A DNA stretch of 64,000 nucleotides from the NCBI RefSeq assembly GCF_002632465.1, contig NZ_NIBS01000011.1, positions 45,488-109,487 of the forward strand. Direction: 5' to 3'. This DNA comes from Xenorhabdus budapestensis. Lineage in GTDB: Bacteria; Pseudomonadota; Gammaproteobacteria; Enterobacterales; Enterobacteriaceae. The notes beneath the pieces are model-generated. The model worked only from the letters and a program-made list of their open reading frames with translations. It was not told where the DNA came from and made no database searches. Made by a program: the position numbers and the translations under genes. Each line of letters opens with the position of its first letter. The stretch's first letter is position 1. Shown in pieces: positions 1 to 11,661 of the stretch.

Positions 1-213
1 CACACGTTGGGTATTTTTGCCAATTTTAAACAAGGTAAAAGTCAACGCGACTGGCTTCAACAAGCCAACGTTATAGGATGTTAAAGTCGAGCATCGCGTT
101 AATTTATATATCACCTGAGATGTTAATTTTATACGAATTTGTCATGATAGGTTGTGAGTTATACCCAAGGTATGTAGACCGGGAATAAAAAATTTTTAAG
201 GATTGCCACGTTA
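1..213 (+). other. Left edge: possible gene 3' end and zapE upstream region
   Basis: Frame 1 is open from the window edge to a TAA at 82-84 and could be the last 27 codons of a gene read on the plus strand, but I do not recognise the peptide and it may be chance. The rest is A+T rich and holds the presumed zapE promoter. In E. coli the neighbour on this side is yhcB (divergent); no start codon for such a gene is visible on the minus strand here. Confidence 0.2.
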
Positions 214-1356
214 ATGTCACCGATTACACCTTCGTCTCTTTACCAAACTGCGCTGTCTGATGGTCAGTATCAACCTGATGAAGTGCAACACAATACAGTT
301 GTCCGCCTGGATATGATCTATCATGATCTTGTGCAGTTTTCTGCCAGTAATACCTTACATTCAGGTGGCGTGAAAGCAAACGGATTGAAGGGTCTATTGA
401 GTAAATTATTGAAGCGTTCATCAACAGAACAGATTCGTCCGGTTCAGGGGCTTTATATGTGGGGAGGCGTGGGACGAGGGAAAACATGGTTGATGGATAT
501 GTTTTTCCAGAGCTTACCTACTGAACGGAAATTACGCCTTCATTTCCACCGTTTTATGCTGCGAGTACATGAAGAATTAACTGAACTACAGGGGCACGAA
601 AACCCTCTGGAAGTTGTGGCGGATGGTTTCAAAACACAAACGGATGTACTCTGCTTTGATGAATTTTTTGTTTCTGACATTACGGATGCCATGATCCTCG
701 GCACATTGTTAGAAGCTCTGTTCAGGCGGGGAATTGCACTGGTGGCAACATCAAATATCCCACCAGATGAACTGTATCGGAACGGGTTACAACGCGCGCG
801 TTTCCTGCCAGCGATTGAACAAATCAAAAAATATTGTGACGTGATGAATGTGGATGCCGGAATTGATTATCGATTGCGGACGCTCACTCAGGCACATCTT
901 TATTTGACGCCACTGTCGGAAAGTACTCACCAGGAGATGCATCAGGTTTTCCTGCGTCTGGCCGGTCGGGAAGGTGAGCCAGCTCCGATGCTGGAGATTA
1001 ACCATCGTAAGATGCCTGCGATTAACAGTGTTGATGGTGTGTTGGCAATCAATTTCAAGACGTTGTGTGAGGATCCCCGGAGTCAGTTGGACTATATTGC
1101 TTTGTCTAAAATCTACCACTCTGTTTTGCTGCACGACGTACCGGTGATGACGGTGTTGAATGAGAGTGCTGCGCGGCGTTTCATTGCATTGGTCGATGAA
1201 TTCTATGAACGTCACGTGAAATTGATCATCAATGCTGAAGCGCCAATGGAAGAGATTTATCAGGGAGAATTACTCCGTTTTGAGTTCCAGCGTTGCCTGT
1301 CCCGTTTACAGGAAATGCAGAGTGAGGAATATTTGCAGCGCCCGCACCTGCCTTGA
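214..1356 (+). CDS. zapE: Cell division protein ZapE (AFG1-like ATPase)
   Basis: This is a 380-residue P-loop ATPase of the AFG1/ZapE family. The Walker A motif GGVGRGKT is at about residues 84-91 and the Walker B segment DVLCFDEF at about 144-151. In E. coli ZapE (formerly YhcM) is a peripheral inner-membrane-associated ATPase that is recruited late to the septum and destabilises FtsZ polymers. Length matches the family. The ATG at 214 follows an AAGGA-type ribosome binding site. The gene lies just upstream of rplM-rpsI, the arrangement seen in other enterobacteria, so the identification rests on both sequence and synteny. Confidence 0.93.
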   Translation: MSPITPSSLYQTALSDGQYQPDEVQHNTVVRLDMIYHDLVQFSASNTLHSGGVKANGLKGLLSKLLKRSSTEQIRPVQGLYMWGGVGRGKTWLMDMFFQSLPTERKLRLHFHRFMLRVHEELTELQGHENPLEVVADGFKTQTDVLCFDEFFVSDITDAMILGTLLEALFRRGIALVATSNIPPDELYRNGLQRARFLPAIEQIKKYCDVMNVDAGIDYRLRTLTQAHLYLTPLSESTHQEMHQVFLRLAGREGEPAPMLEINHRKMPAINSVDGVLAINFKTLCEDPRSQLDYIALSKIYHSVLLHDVPVMTVLNESAARRFIALVDEFYERHVKLIINAEAPMEEIYQGELLRFEFQRCLSRLQEMQSEEYLQRPHLP

Positions 1357-1423
1357 TATTCGGTGAAATTATAGAGAGATTTCGCCCGGATTACTGTTAT
1401 CTGGTGGGATAATTATTGAATTT

Positions 1424-2056
<633 letters not shown>

Positions 2057-2068
2057 TCGGGATTATAG

Positions 2069-2464
<396 letters not shown>

Positions 2465-2500
2465 TTTTTTGCCACAATGGTGGCATTGGATTAATGTTGA

Positions 2501-2528
2501 ACCCCGCCATAAAAATGGCGGGGTTTTT
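2501..2528 (+). terminator. rplM-rpsI terminator
   Basis: The arms ACCCCGCCAT and ATGGCGGGGT pair perfectly around an AAAA loop and are followed by a run of T, a classical Rho-independent terminator. A weaker hairpin (GCCAC/GTGGC, 2471-2484) precedes it. Confidence 0.92.
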
Positions 2529-2820
2529 TTCTTCGGGTTTTCTTACCTTTGTGAATACTCTTTTTTTTCCAGAAAAAAAGCATATTGCAGAGATAAATCT
2601 CTGAACTCCGATATATCATCATTAATTCTTATTCTACTTCCCCACAAAATGTTCAAAATCTGGTAGACTAGTGACAATTTTTTGCCTTATCCATGCGTTT
2701 GCCTGACTTGTCTATAATCCTCAGATAATAAGCGCGAAGCCGGATGAGAATATGAGCGAGAATAGCCATTGTTCATTGAAGGGCTGTTCGTTCCTTTTTT
2801 AGATAAACTTGGAGGTTTTC
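2529..2820 (+). promoter_or_regulatory. sspA upstream region
   Basis: There is no gene between the rpsI terminator and sspA. A -10 hexamer TATAAT lies at 2713-2718 with only a weak -35 candidate, giving a leader of about 100 nt. The ribosome binding site GGAGG (2811-2815) sits just before the sspA ATG at 2821. A longer open frame from a TTG at 2809 exists but would swallow that ribosome binding site. Confidence 0.4.
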
Positions 2821-3462
2821 ATGGCTGTCGCTGCCAACAAACGTTCGGTAATGACTCTCTTTTCCGGCCCGACCGACATTTTTAGCCATCAAGTGCGCAT
2901 TGTACTGGCGGAAAAAGGGGTCAGCGTTGAAATAGAACACGTTGAAGCAGGCAATTTGCCGCAGGATCTTATTGATCTGAACCCGTATCAGACGGTTCCT
3001 ACCCTCGTTGATCGTGAGCTGACTCTTTATGATTCTCGCATCATAATGGAATATTTGGATGAGCGTTTCCCGCATCCGCCGCTCATGCCTGTATACCCTG
3101 TTGCACGTGGCTCCAGCCGTTTGATGATGCACAGAATTGAAAAGGATTGGTATTCCCTGATGTATAAAATTCAGGAAGGGAATATACAGGAAGCCAATGC
3201 TGCACGGAAACAGCTTGCTGAAGAGTTGCTGGCAATAGCACCTATTTTCAGAGAGATGTCTTTCTTCATGAGCGATGAATTCAGTCTGGTAGATTGTTAT
3301 CTCTCTCCTCTGTTGTGGCGGTTACCTGTACTGGGTGTTGAGTTGTCTGACCCGGGAGCCAAAGATCTTCAAGTCTATATGCAACGTGTATTTGAACGTG
3401 ATGCGTTTCTGGCTTCATTGACAGAAGCGGAGCGTGAAATACGTTTACAGTCACGGAGTTAA
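2821..3462 (+). CDS. sspA: Stringent starvation protein A
   Basis: The 213-residue product is a glutathione-S-transferase-fold protein that binds RNA polymerase and is induced in starvation and stationary phase in E. coli, where it affects H-NS levels and acid tolerance and acts as a transcription activator for phage P1 late genes. The N-terminal thioredoxin-like domain covers about residues 10-87 (MTLFSGPTDIFSHQVRIVLA to MEYLDERFPHPPLM), and the helical C-terminal domain follows. PHPP, part of the known surface pocket, is conserved. I start at the ATG at 2821 because it aligns with known SspA and has GGAGG six bases upstream. sspB follows after 3 bp. Confidence 0.96.
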   Translation: MAVAANKRSVMTLFSGPTDIFSHQVRIVLAEKGVSVEIEHVEAGNLPQDLIDLNPYQTVPTLVDRELTLYDSRIIMEYLDERFPHPPLMPVYPVARGSSRLMMHRIEKDWYSLMYKIQEGNIQEANAARKQLAEELLAIAPIFREMSFFMSDEFSLVDCYLSPLLWRLPVLGVELSDPGAKDLQVYMQRVFERDAFLASLTEAEREIRLQSRS

Positions 3463-3465
3463 TGT

Positions 3466-3948
3466 ATGGGTATGACTCAAATATCTCCCCGCCGCCCTTA
3501 TTTACTGCGGGCACACTATGAGTGGCTGCTGGATAATGACTTGACTCCGCATATCGTTGTGGATGTTACTCAATATGGAGTAAGCGTTCCGATAGAATAT
3601 GCGCAGAACGGGCAGATCATCCTGAATATTTCCCCACGGGCGGTTGGTAATTTGGAATTAGCCAATGACGAAGTTCGCTTCAATGCTCGTTTTGGTGGGG
3701 TAGCACGTCAGGTTTCTGTTCCTATGTCTGCTGTGATCGCGGTTTATGCCCGTGAAAATGGGGCCGGAATGATGTTTGAGCCAGAAGTAGCCTATGAAGC
3801 GGGGTCTGGGCAGGAAGATTCCGATTCTCCGGTAGCTGATAATCTGGTGCTGATTCGTGACACGAAAACACCGCGTGATGATAATTCTCCGGATGATGAA
3901 CCACCTCAACCACCAAAAGGCCGCCCGACATTACGTGTGGTAAAATAG
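3466..3948 (+). CDS. sspB: ClpXP adaptor SspB
   Basis: This 160-residue protein delivers ssrA-tagged peptides to ClpXP. The folded substrate-binding domain is at about residues 5-112 (from RRPYLLRAHYEWLLDN through RENGAGMMFEPE). A long acidic, proline-rich linker follows, and the conserved C-terminal ClpX-binding tail ends RPTLRVVK. It is translationally close to sspA (3 bp gap), the standard sspAB operon. A second in-frame ATG two codons downstream could also serve as the start. Confidence 0.95.
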   Translation: MGMTQISPRRPYLLRAHYEWLLDNDLTPHIVVDVTQYGVSVPIEYAQNGQIILNISPRAVGNLELANDEVRFNARFGGVARQVSVPMSAVIAVYARENGAGMMFEPEVAYEAGSGQEDSDSPVADNLVLIRDTKTPRDDNSPDDEPPQPPKGRPTLRVVK

Positions 3949-3966
3949 GCACATAAACCATGCAGT

Positions 3967-4026
3967 ACCAATAAACCGATAAAATAAAGGAGATATTTAT
4001 CTCCTTTATTTTATCGGTTTATTGGT
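3967..4026. terminator. Long perfect inverted repeat between convergent genes
   Basis: Two 29-bp arms (3967-3995 and 3998-4026) are exact reverse complements separated by only 2 nt. The inner part (GGAGATA/TATCTCC followed by TTTATTTTAT) resembles a Rho-independent terminator for sspB, and the symmetry lets it also serve the converging gene at 4040-4549. The arm length is much greater than termination needs. Confidence 0.7.
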
Positions 4027-4039
4027 TATTGGTATTGTA

Positions 4040-4549
4040 TTACAAATATTCAGTGTAAGATTGGTTCAGCTCCCACTGACATATCTCTATATTTTCTTTA
4101 TCCTTTCTGCTTGCTGATTTTTTGGCTGCGTTTAAACTTTTAGCTACATTTCGAACAAATTGCTCTTTATTTTCCAAACCTATTAATATTGGTGGAATAT
4201 TACAGATATCACTTGATAAGGAAGGTTTGCGTTTGTTTGCCAGCGTTAGAACTTCAACAGGATTATTAATCAGGGCAAAAGATAAGGAATTAAAAATCTG
4301 TTTGGAAAAATCTTGATGTATGTTGGGAGTTAATTCAAAAGCTATTTTTACCCATTCAGGATTTCCGGTCGTAATATAATGGGCGATTTCATTCCTTTTA
4401 CCTTGTTCACCTATTTCAGCAACGATGGAATTCACTCCCCTCTCTTTTACTTGCTGTCTGATTTCTGTAGGGGTGGATAAACCAGCGACCGAAGGGGAGC
4501 TAATCAAGAATATGAAAGAGAGTAAAGATATTTTAGTTAGTAAACGCAT
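4040..4549 (-). CDS. Small secreted protein of unknown function
   Basis: The 169-residue product starts with a clear Sec signal peptide (basic MRLLTK, a hydrophobic stretch, then SPSVAG with likely cleavage near residue 22), so the mature form should be periplasmic or exported. The mature part is mostly polar and probably helical, with two cysteines near its C-terminal half (in SSDICNI and IEICQWE) that could form a disulfide. I do not recognise the family; a periplasmic immunity or inhibitor-type protein would fit the size and architecture but nothing shows it. It stands alone, convergent with sspB across a long inverted repeat, in A+T-rich surroundings, which suggests a lineage-specific gene. 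Confidence 0.7.
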   Translation of the reverse strand: MRLLTKISLLSFIFLISSPSVAGLSTPTEIRQQVKERGVNSIVAEIGEQGKRNEIAHYITTGNPEWVKIAFELTPNIHQDFSKQIFNSLSFALINNPVEVLTLANKRKPSLSSDICNIPPILIGLENKEQFVRNVAKSLNAAKKSASRKDKENIEICQWELNQSYTEYL

Positions 4550-5093
4550 TTAGTTCTCGGGGTTACTATTATGTAATTAATTTTAAATTGTTTATTATTT
4601 AATTAGTTTACTTGAAAGAGCGGGCTTCAAATCTGTAATTTACGTATAAATCATCATCTTATTTCATTAATCCCTCATATCTTCTTTATATCCTGGAATC
4701 TTTCTTTAAAAAGCAATCAAACCTATTTTTAAGATTAGCCAAGATATTAAATTCAAATATTTACTTTTGGGATATAAGAATAGTCGCATAACTCAAAAAA
4801 ATACAATAATCATGGTAGTAAAAGGAAAACTACCACTACCTCCATAGGAGATGGTGGTTTAAGATCCCAATTTTCTGTGCACACAAAAAATGTACCAGAT
4901 GAATCAAAAAAGATCAATAAATTGATCGGTAATAACGATCAATTTAGTATATATTGATAGAATTCATCAATCAAATGCAAATAATCACTAAGTCCAACAA
5001 GAGATAGTTTTAGAATGACAATAAAAGAGAAGTGAGAGTCTATTTTGTAAGATTTTCTCCGATCAAAAGACCGGAGAAAAACTCAGGATAAAA
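4550..5093. other. A+T-rich intergenic region with palindromes
   Basis: No gene is seen over about 540 bp. It contains a hairpin at 4813-4835 (TGGTAGT/ACTACCA), an adjoining imperfect hairpin near 4831-4857, and an operator-like cluster at 4912-4945 in which the heptamer GATCAAT occurs three times in alternating orientation. The gltD terminator occupies 5053-5080. Confidence 0.4.
5053..5080 (-). terminator. Probable gltBD terminator
   Basis: TTTTCTCCG (5053-5061) and CGGAGAAAA (5072-5080) form a 9-bp stem about 14 bp beyond the gltD stop codon, reading leftward. The A/T ends of the stem supply a partial U-tract. Confidence 0.6.
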
Positions 5094-6521
<1,428 letters not shown>

Positions 6522-9500
6522 CTACTGCGCCTGAACCCGTAATTCTGCGGAGGAGCGGCTGCGGTGCCCCAGTAGTGCACTGACATCACTGGACTTAGGT
6601 TTAACCAGTGCGAATTTATTGACCCATAGTGACCAGTTTTCCAGAATACTTTCACCGTGCTGGGAGCCGGTCAGGCGAACGTGTTCGGTGATTAATCCGC
6701 GCAGATGCTCTTTATGAATAGAGAGGGTATCAATTAAGAGAACTTCGACTAATTCAGAGTTAACCCGTTTGCGGAAATCATCATATTCATCAAGAACATA
6801 CGCGAATCCCCCTGTCATACCTGCACCAAAGTTGACTCCTGTGTTACCCAGAACACAGACTATTCCACCAGTCATATATTCACAGCCATTATCTCCGATA
6901 CCCTCAACCACGGTGATGGCACCTGAATTTCTTACTGCAAAGCGTTCACCTGCACATCCGGCGGCAAACAGTTTTCCGCCAGTTGCACCATAAAGGCAGG
7001 TATTGCCAATAATCGTTGCTTCGTGACTTTTGAATGCAGAGCCAACCGGAGGCAAAATAACAATCTGTCCGCCTGCCATGCCCTTACCGACGTAATCATT
7101 GGCATCACCGGTTAATGTCAATTCAACTCCGCCTGCATTCCAGACCCCAAAACTTTGTCCGGCTGTTCCTGTAAAATGTAATTTTATTGGGTTACCCGCC
7201 AGCCCCTGATCACCATGTATTGCGGCAATTGCGCCAGACAGTGATGCGCCGACAGAGCGGTCAGTATTCTGGATATCAAAGTAGAATTTTTTACTCTGCG
7301 CATTTTTTACAAAAGGCAGGGCCTGATTGATAATAGCTTTATTGAGCACACCCTGATCAAAGGAAGGGTTATCTTCAGTGCAATGCTGGGCTTTGCCTTC
7401 GTGGGGCTGTGCTGTTTCCAGTAAAGGTTTAAGATTGAGTTTGCTTTGTTTGGCCGAGATACCTTCCAGTATTTTAAGCAAATCTGTGCGGCCAATCAAA
7501 TCTGTTAATTTGCGTACACCCAGTTGAGCCAGAATTTCTCGTGTTTCCTGTGCGATAAAGCGGAAATAATTAATTACTCGTTCAGGCAGTCCGTGATAAT
7601 GAAACTGACGCAATTTCTCGTCTTGTGTTGCTACTCCGGTTGCACAGTTATTGAGATGACAAATTCTCAGGTACTTACAGCCAAGTGCAACCATTGGCCC
7701 CGTACCAAAACCAAAACTTTCCGCACCTAAAATAGCGGCTTTGATAATGTCTACACCTGTTTTTAACCCACCGTCAACCTGAAGACGGATTTTATGGCGC
7801 AGGCCATTAGCGACCAGCGCTTGCTGGGTTTCTACCAAGCCGAGTTCCCACGGGCAACCGGCATATTTCACAGAGGACAGAGGACTTGCTCCTGTTCCTC
7901 CGTCATAGCCGGCGATGGTAATTAAATCGGCATAGGCTTTTGCTACTCCGGTAGCGATGGTTCCTACACCCGGTTCTGAAACCAATTTCACAGAAATCAG
8001 GGCGTTAGGATTGACCTGTTTCAGATCAAAAATTAACTGGGCCAAATCTTCGATAGAATAAATATCGTGATGCGGTGGTGGCGAAATCAGAGTCACTCCG
8101 GGAATCGAATAACGCAGTCTGGCGATATAAGGTGTCACCTTATCTCCCGGTAATTGTCCGCCTTCACCGGGTTTTGCTCCCTGGGCAACTTTGATTTGAA
8201 TGACATCGGCACTGATTAAATAAGCGGGAGTGACGCCAAAACGCCCGGAGGCAACTTGCTTAATTCGGGAAACTTTTTTCGTACCATAGCGAGCGGGATC
8301 TTCTCCACCTTCGCCGGAATTGGAGAAACCACCCAGTGTATTCATTGCTTCAGCCAGTGCTTCATGTGCTTCGGGGCTTAGCGCACCAATTGACATCGCT
8401 GCGGTGTCAAAACGTTTGAACAGCGCTTCGGCGGGTTCGACTTCTTCAATGGAAATCGGCTCTCCTTTTGGAGATATTGCCAGCAGGTCGCGTAGTGTTG
8501 TGATAGGACGGCCGTTGACCAATTGTGAGTACTTCTGGTAATCATTGTACTTGCCGCTATGTACTGCTGCTTGTAAGGTACTCACGACTTCAGGGTTATA
8601 AGCGTGATACTCCCCATTGTGGACATATTTCAATAATCCACCCTGATCGATCGTATGGCGGTGTAGCCACGCCCGTCTGGAAAGGTTACGCAAATCTTGT
8701 TCGAAATCGTTGAAATCAGCCCCTTCAATCCGGCTGACAACCCCATTGAAGCAGAGATCTGTTATTTCAGAATGTAAACCGACGGCCTCAAACAACTTAG
8801 AACAGCGATAGGACGAAATCGTGGAGATGCCCATTTTGGACATAATTTTATATAACCCTTTATTAATGCCATTACGATAATTCAGCATTACACGGGCATA
8901 TGGGGTATTGATTGTGCCATCATCGATCATTTTGCCCAATGATTCATACGCCAAATAAGGGTAAACAGCGGTAGCACCAAAGCCGAGCAATACCGCGAAA
9001 TGGTGTGGATCGCGGGCACTGGCGGTTTCGACTATCAGGTTGGCATCACAACGCAAACTTTTTTCCACCAAACAGTGCTGGATAGCACCAACTGCCATTG
9101 GGGCAGGGATCGGTAATCTTTCCGGAGAAATATTACGATCGGACAAGACCAATAATACTGCACCATTACGGACACGTTTTTCTGCTTGTTCGCACAGGGT
9201 TGAAACTGCGGTTTTGAGATTAGTTTCTTGTGGGTTAAACGTTAAATCCAATGTTTCTGCACGATAGTAGGAGCCTTGCTGTGTTGTCAGTTGCACAAAA
9301 TCGGGATAGAGCAGTACCGGGGATTCGAAACTCAGGCGGTGGGCCTGTCCTTCCGCTTCACAAAAGACATTCATCTCCCGGCCTATGCGGGTGGACAGTG
9401 ACATAACATGTGCTTCACGCAGCGGATCGATGGGAGGATTGGTAACTTGAGCAAATTGCTGGCGGAAATAGTCGTAGATTATGCGTGGGCGGCTGGAAAG

Positions 9501-10979
9501 TACGGCAAATGGTGTATCATCCCCCATTGAACCTGTTGCCTCCTGACCATTCTCGCCGAGTACGCGGATAATTTGATCCAGCTCTTCATTACTGTAGGCA
9601 AACTGTTTGTGATAGGTTACCAGCATGCGATCGCCAAAATCCCGTGTGCCGACTTGTTCTTCTGGTAATTTTTCAAATGGAATCAGGTGATTGACATTCT
9701 TTTCCAGCCACTCTTTATAAGGATGGCGGCTTTTCAAATCGTTATCGGTTTCGGCAGAATGAAGAATTCGGCCTTTCCGGGTATCGATTACCATTAATTC
9801 ACCGGGGCCGATACGCCCTTTTTCTACGACTTCATCGGGTTGGTACTCCCAGATCCCCACTTCTGAAGCACAGGTGATTAATTTATCCTTCGTAATGACA
9901 TAACGTGCCGGACGTAAGCCGTTGCGGTCGAGATTACAGGCTGCATAGCGCCCGTCAGAAATAACGATACCAGCCGGCCCATCCCACGGCTCCATATGCA
10001 TGGAATTGAAATCGAAGAAAGCACGCAGATCGTCATCCATATCCGGGTTATTCTGCCAGGCGGGGGGAACCAGTAAGCGCATTGCACGGATCAAATCCAT
10101 ACCGCCATTGAGAAACAGTTCCAGCATATTATCCAGTGAACTGGAGTCTGAACCCGTTTCGTTGACAAAAGGAGCCGCGGTTTGTAAGTCAGGGATCAAA
10201 GGCGTACGGAATTTATAGGCTCTCGCTTTGGCCCACTCGCGGTTTCCAGTGATCGTATTGATTTCACCATTATGAGCCAGATAACGAAACGGCTGTGCTA
10301 ATGGCCAGCGAGGGATGGTATTAGTTGAAAACCGCTGATGGAACAGGCAGATCGCTGATTCCATACGTAGATCTGCCAAATCCGAGTAGAATCGAGGTAG
10401 ATCCGCTGCCATACACAGCCCTTTGTAAATCGTGACTAGATTGGAGAGGCTGCAAATATAAAAATCATCATCGGTAATGCGTTTCTCTATACGGCGACGG
10501 GCAATGAATAGCCGACGTTCCAAATCCTGTGATCGCCATCCGGCAGGCGCATTAACAAAAATTTGTTCAATGCGGGGGAGGCTTGACAGTGCGATGTTAC
10601 CTAAAATATCGCGATTGATAGGGACTTCTCGCCATCCGGCAATGGACAGCGTTTCATTTTCTAATTCTTGTTCGATAATATCGCGGCATGATTGGGCTAT
10701 CTGGCTATCCTGGCTTAAAAACAGCATACCGACAGCGTAGTTCTTTGCCAGTCTCCATGATTGTTCATTGGCAATCATCTGGAAAAACCGATCAGGTTTT
10801 TGCATTAGTAAGCCACAGCCGTCACCAGTTTTTCCATCTGCCAGAATTGCTCCCCGATGTTGCATTCTGGCAAGTGCATGTATTGCTGTGCGCACAACCT
10901 TGTGGCTTGGCTCCCCTTCAATATGTGCGATTAATCCAAAGCCACAGTTATCTTTTTCCTGTAATTTGTCATACAACAT
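6522..10979 (-). CDS. gltB: Glutamate synthase (NADPH) large subunit
   Basis: The 1485-residue large subunit of GOGAT carries a glutamine amidotransferase domain (about residues 12-420; the catalytic N-terminal cysteine of the mature enzyme is C12 in DNCGFGLI), a central domain, the FMN-binding synthase domain (GGEDPARYG, GQLPGDKV, with the 3Fe-4S cysteines in CKYLRICHLNNCATG) and the C-terminal GXGXG beta-helix. Here only an 11-residue propeptide precedes the catalytic cysteine, shorter than in E. coli. The ATG at 10977-10979 follows GGGAG. Together with GlnA it forms the main ammonia assimilation route under nitrogen limitation; in E. coli gltBD is activated by Lrp. Confidence 0.97.
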   Translation of the reverse strand: MLYDKLQEKDNCGFGLIAHIEGEPSHKVVRTAIHALARMQHRGAILADGKTGDGCGLLMQKPDRFFQMIANEQSWRLAKNYAVGMLFLSQDSQIAQSCRDIIEQELENETLSIAGWREVPINRDILGNIALSSLPRIEQIFVNAPAGWRSQDLERRLFIARRRIEKRITDDDFYICSLSNLVTIYKGLCMAADLPRFYSDLADLRMESAICLFHQRFSTNTIPRWPLAQPFRYLAHNGEINTITGNREWAKARAYKFRTPLIPDLQTAAPFVNETGSDSSSLDNMLELFLNGGMDLIRAMRLLVPPAWQNNPDMDDDLRAFFDFNSMHMEPWDGPAGIVISDGRYAACNLDRNGLRPARYVITKDKLITCASEVGIWEYQPDEVVEKGRIGPGELMVIDTRKGRILHSAETDNDLKSRHPYKEWLEKNVNHLIPFEKLPEEQVGTRDFGDRMLVTYHKQFAYSNEELDQIIRVLGENGQEATGSMGDDTPFAVLSSRPRIIYDYFRQQFAQVTNPPIDPLREAHVMSLSTRIGREMNVFCEAEGQAHRLSFESPVLLYPDFVQLTTQQGSYYRAETLDLTFNPQETNLKTAVSTLCEQAEKRVRNGAVLLVLSDRNISPERLPIPAPMAVGAIQHCLVEKSLRCDANLIVETASARDPHHFAVLLGFGATAVYPYLAYESLGKMIDDGTINTPYARVMLNYRNGINKGLYKIMSKMGISTISSYRCSKLFEAVGLHSEITDLCFNGVVSRIEGADFNDFEQDLRNLSRRAWLHRHTIDQGGLLKYVHNGEYHAYNPEVVSTLQAAVHSGKYNDYQKYSQLVNGRPITTLRDLLAISPKGEPISIEEVEPAEALFKRFDTAAMSIGALSPEAHEALAEAMNTLGGFSNSGEGGEDPARYGTKKVSRIKQVASGRFGVTPAYLISADVIQIKVAQGAKPGEGGQLPGDKVTPYIARLRYSIPGVTLISPPPHHDIYSIEDLAQLIFDLKQVNPNALISVKLVSEPGVGTIATGVAKAYADLITIAGYDGGTGASPLSSVKYAGCPWELGLVETQQALVANGLRHKIRLQVDGGLKTGVDIIKAAILGAESFGFGTGPMVALGCKYLRICHLNNCATGVATQDEKLRQFHYHGLPERVINYFRFIAQETREILAQLGVRKLTDLIGRTDLLKILEGISAKQSKLNLKPLLETAQPHEGKAQHCTEDNPSFDQGVLNKAIINQALPFVKNAQSKKFYFDIQNTDRSVGASLSGAIAAIHGDQGLAGNPIKLHFTGTAGQSFGVWNAGGVELTLTGDANDYVGKGMAGGQIVILPPVGSAFKSHEATIIGNTCLYGATGGKLFAAGCAGERFAVRNSGAITVVEGIGDNGCEYMTGGIVCVLGNTGVNFGAGMTGGFAYVLDEYDDFRKRVNSELVEVLLIDTLSIHKEHLRGLITEHVRLTGSQHGESILENWSLWVNKFALVKPKSSDVSALLGHRSRSSAELRVQAQ

Positions 10980-11661
10980 GGTAAAGCTCCCAAGTTTTGT
11001 CCGACTCTTACATCACTCACTAGATGATATAGATTATTATTGCTACAGACGTCTGAATTGCGTCCTCAGTCAAATACCATTTGGTTTTATTGGTAATAAC
11101 TATTTATCAGTCATAACCGTTAATAAAAACAGCAGAGCGAAATGATATTTTGTTTCTGTATAAGGTCACTGCATAAATATGAGTTGGAGAAAGAACCAAC
11201 AGATAATTTTCAGTGAATTTCCAACTTAGCGAGAAAAATAAAACAGGTCAAATAATGTTAGATCGTGTTTTATGTAATTGAAAAACACATATCCGTATGA
11301 ATTAAAATAAAAATATTGTTATTGCCTTATTATGTGACTCAGATCATGACTTGGAAATGATGTGAGTTATATCACTAATTTATCCATAATATGTGTTTTA
11401 AATATGCTTATAAAATGACTTTTTTTAGAATATTAGTCTTTGTTTATGAATTTTATTGGCATGTAATCGTATATTTTGTGTTCGTTAAGAGTAAATGATT
11501 GATTGATTTTTGTTCTTTTATAAGTAACTAAAATCAGGATTGATTTATTATTCTATTTTTTTGATTTTTTATTCTTTTAAGGGATTAAGGACAATATCCC
11601 TTAACGAAGTTGGGCTTTATTTAAGTTATGATTCAATCTGGTGATTTTACTTGGAGTTGTT
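10980..11661. promoter_or_regulatory. Divergent gltB / arcB regulatory region
   Basis: This stretch of about 680 bp is very A+T rich and carries no convincing gene. It must hold the promoters of gltB (leftward) and arcB (rightward). In E. coli the gltB promoter needs Lrp bound at several distant upstream sites, and the length and composition here would allow that. I could not assign individual sites. Open frames entering from gltB are antisense shadows. Confidence 0.4.

Noticed and set aside
6769-10740. Several plus-strand open frames opposite gltB
   Set aside because: All mirror the strongly conserved gltB coding frame and show no independent coding features.
10768-11145. Plus-strand open frame overlapping the gltB start
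   Set aside because: It runs antisense through gltB codons, has no ribosome binding site and resembles no protein; it is a shadow.
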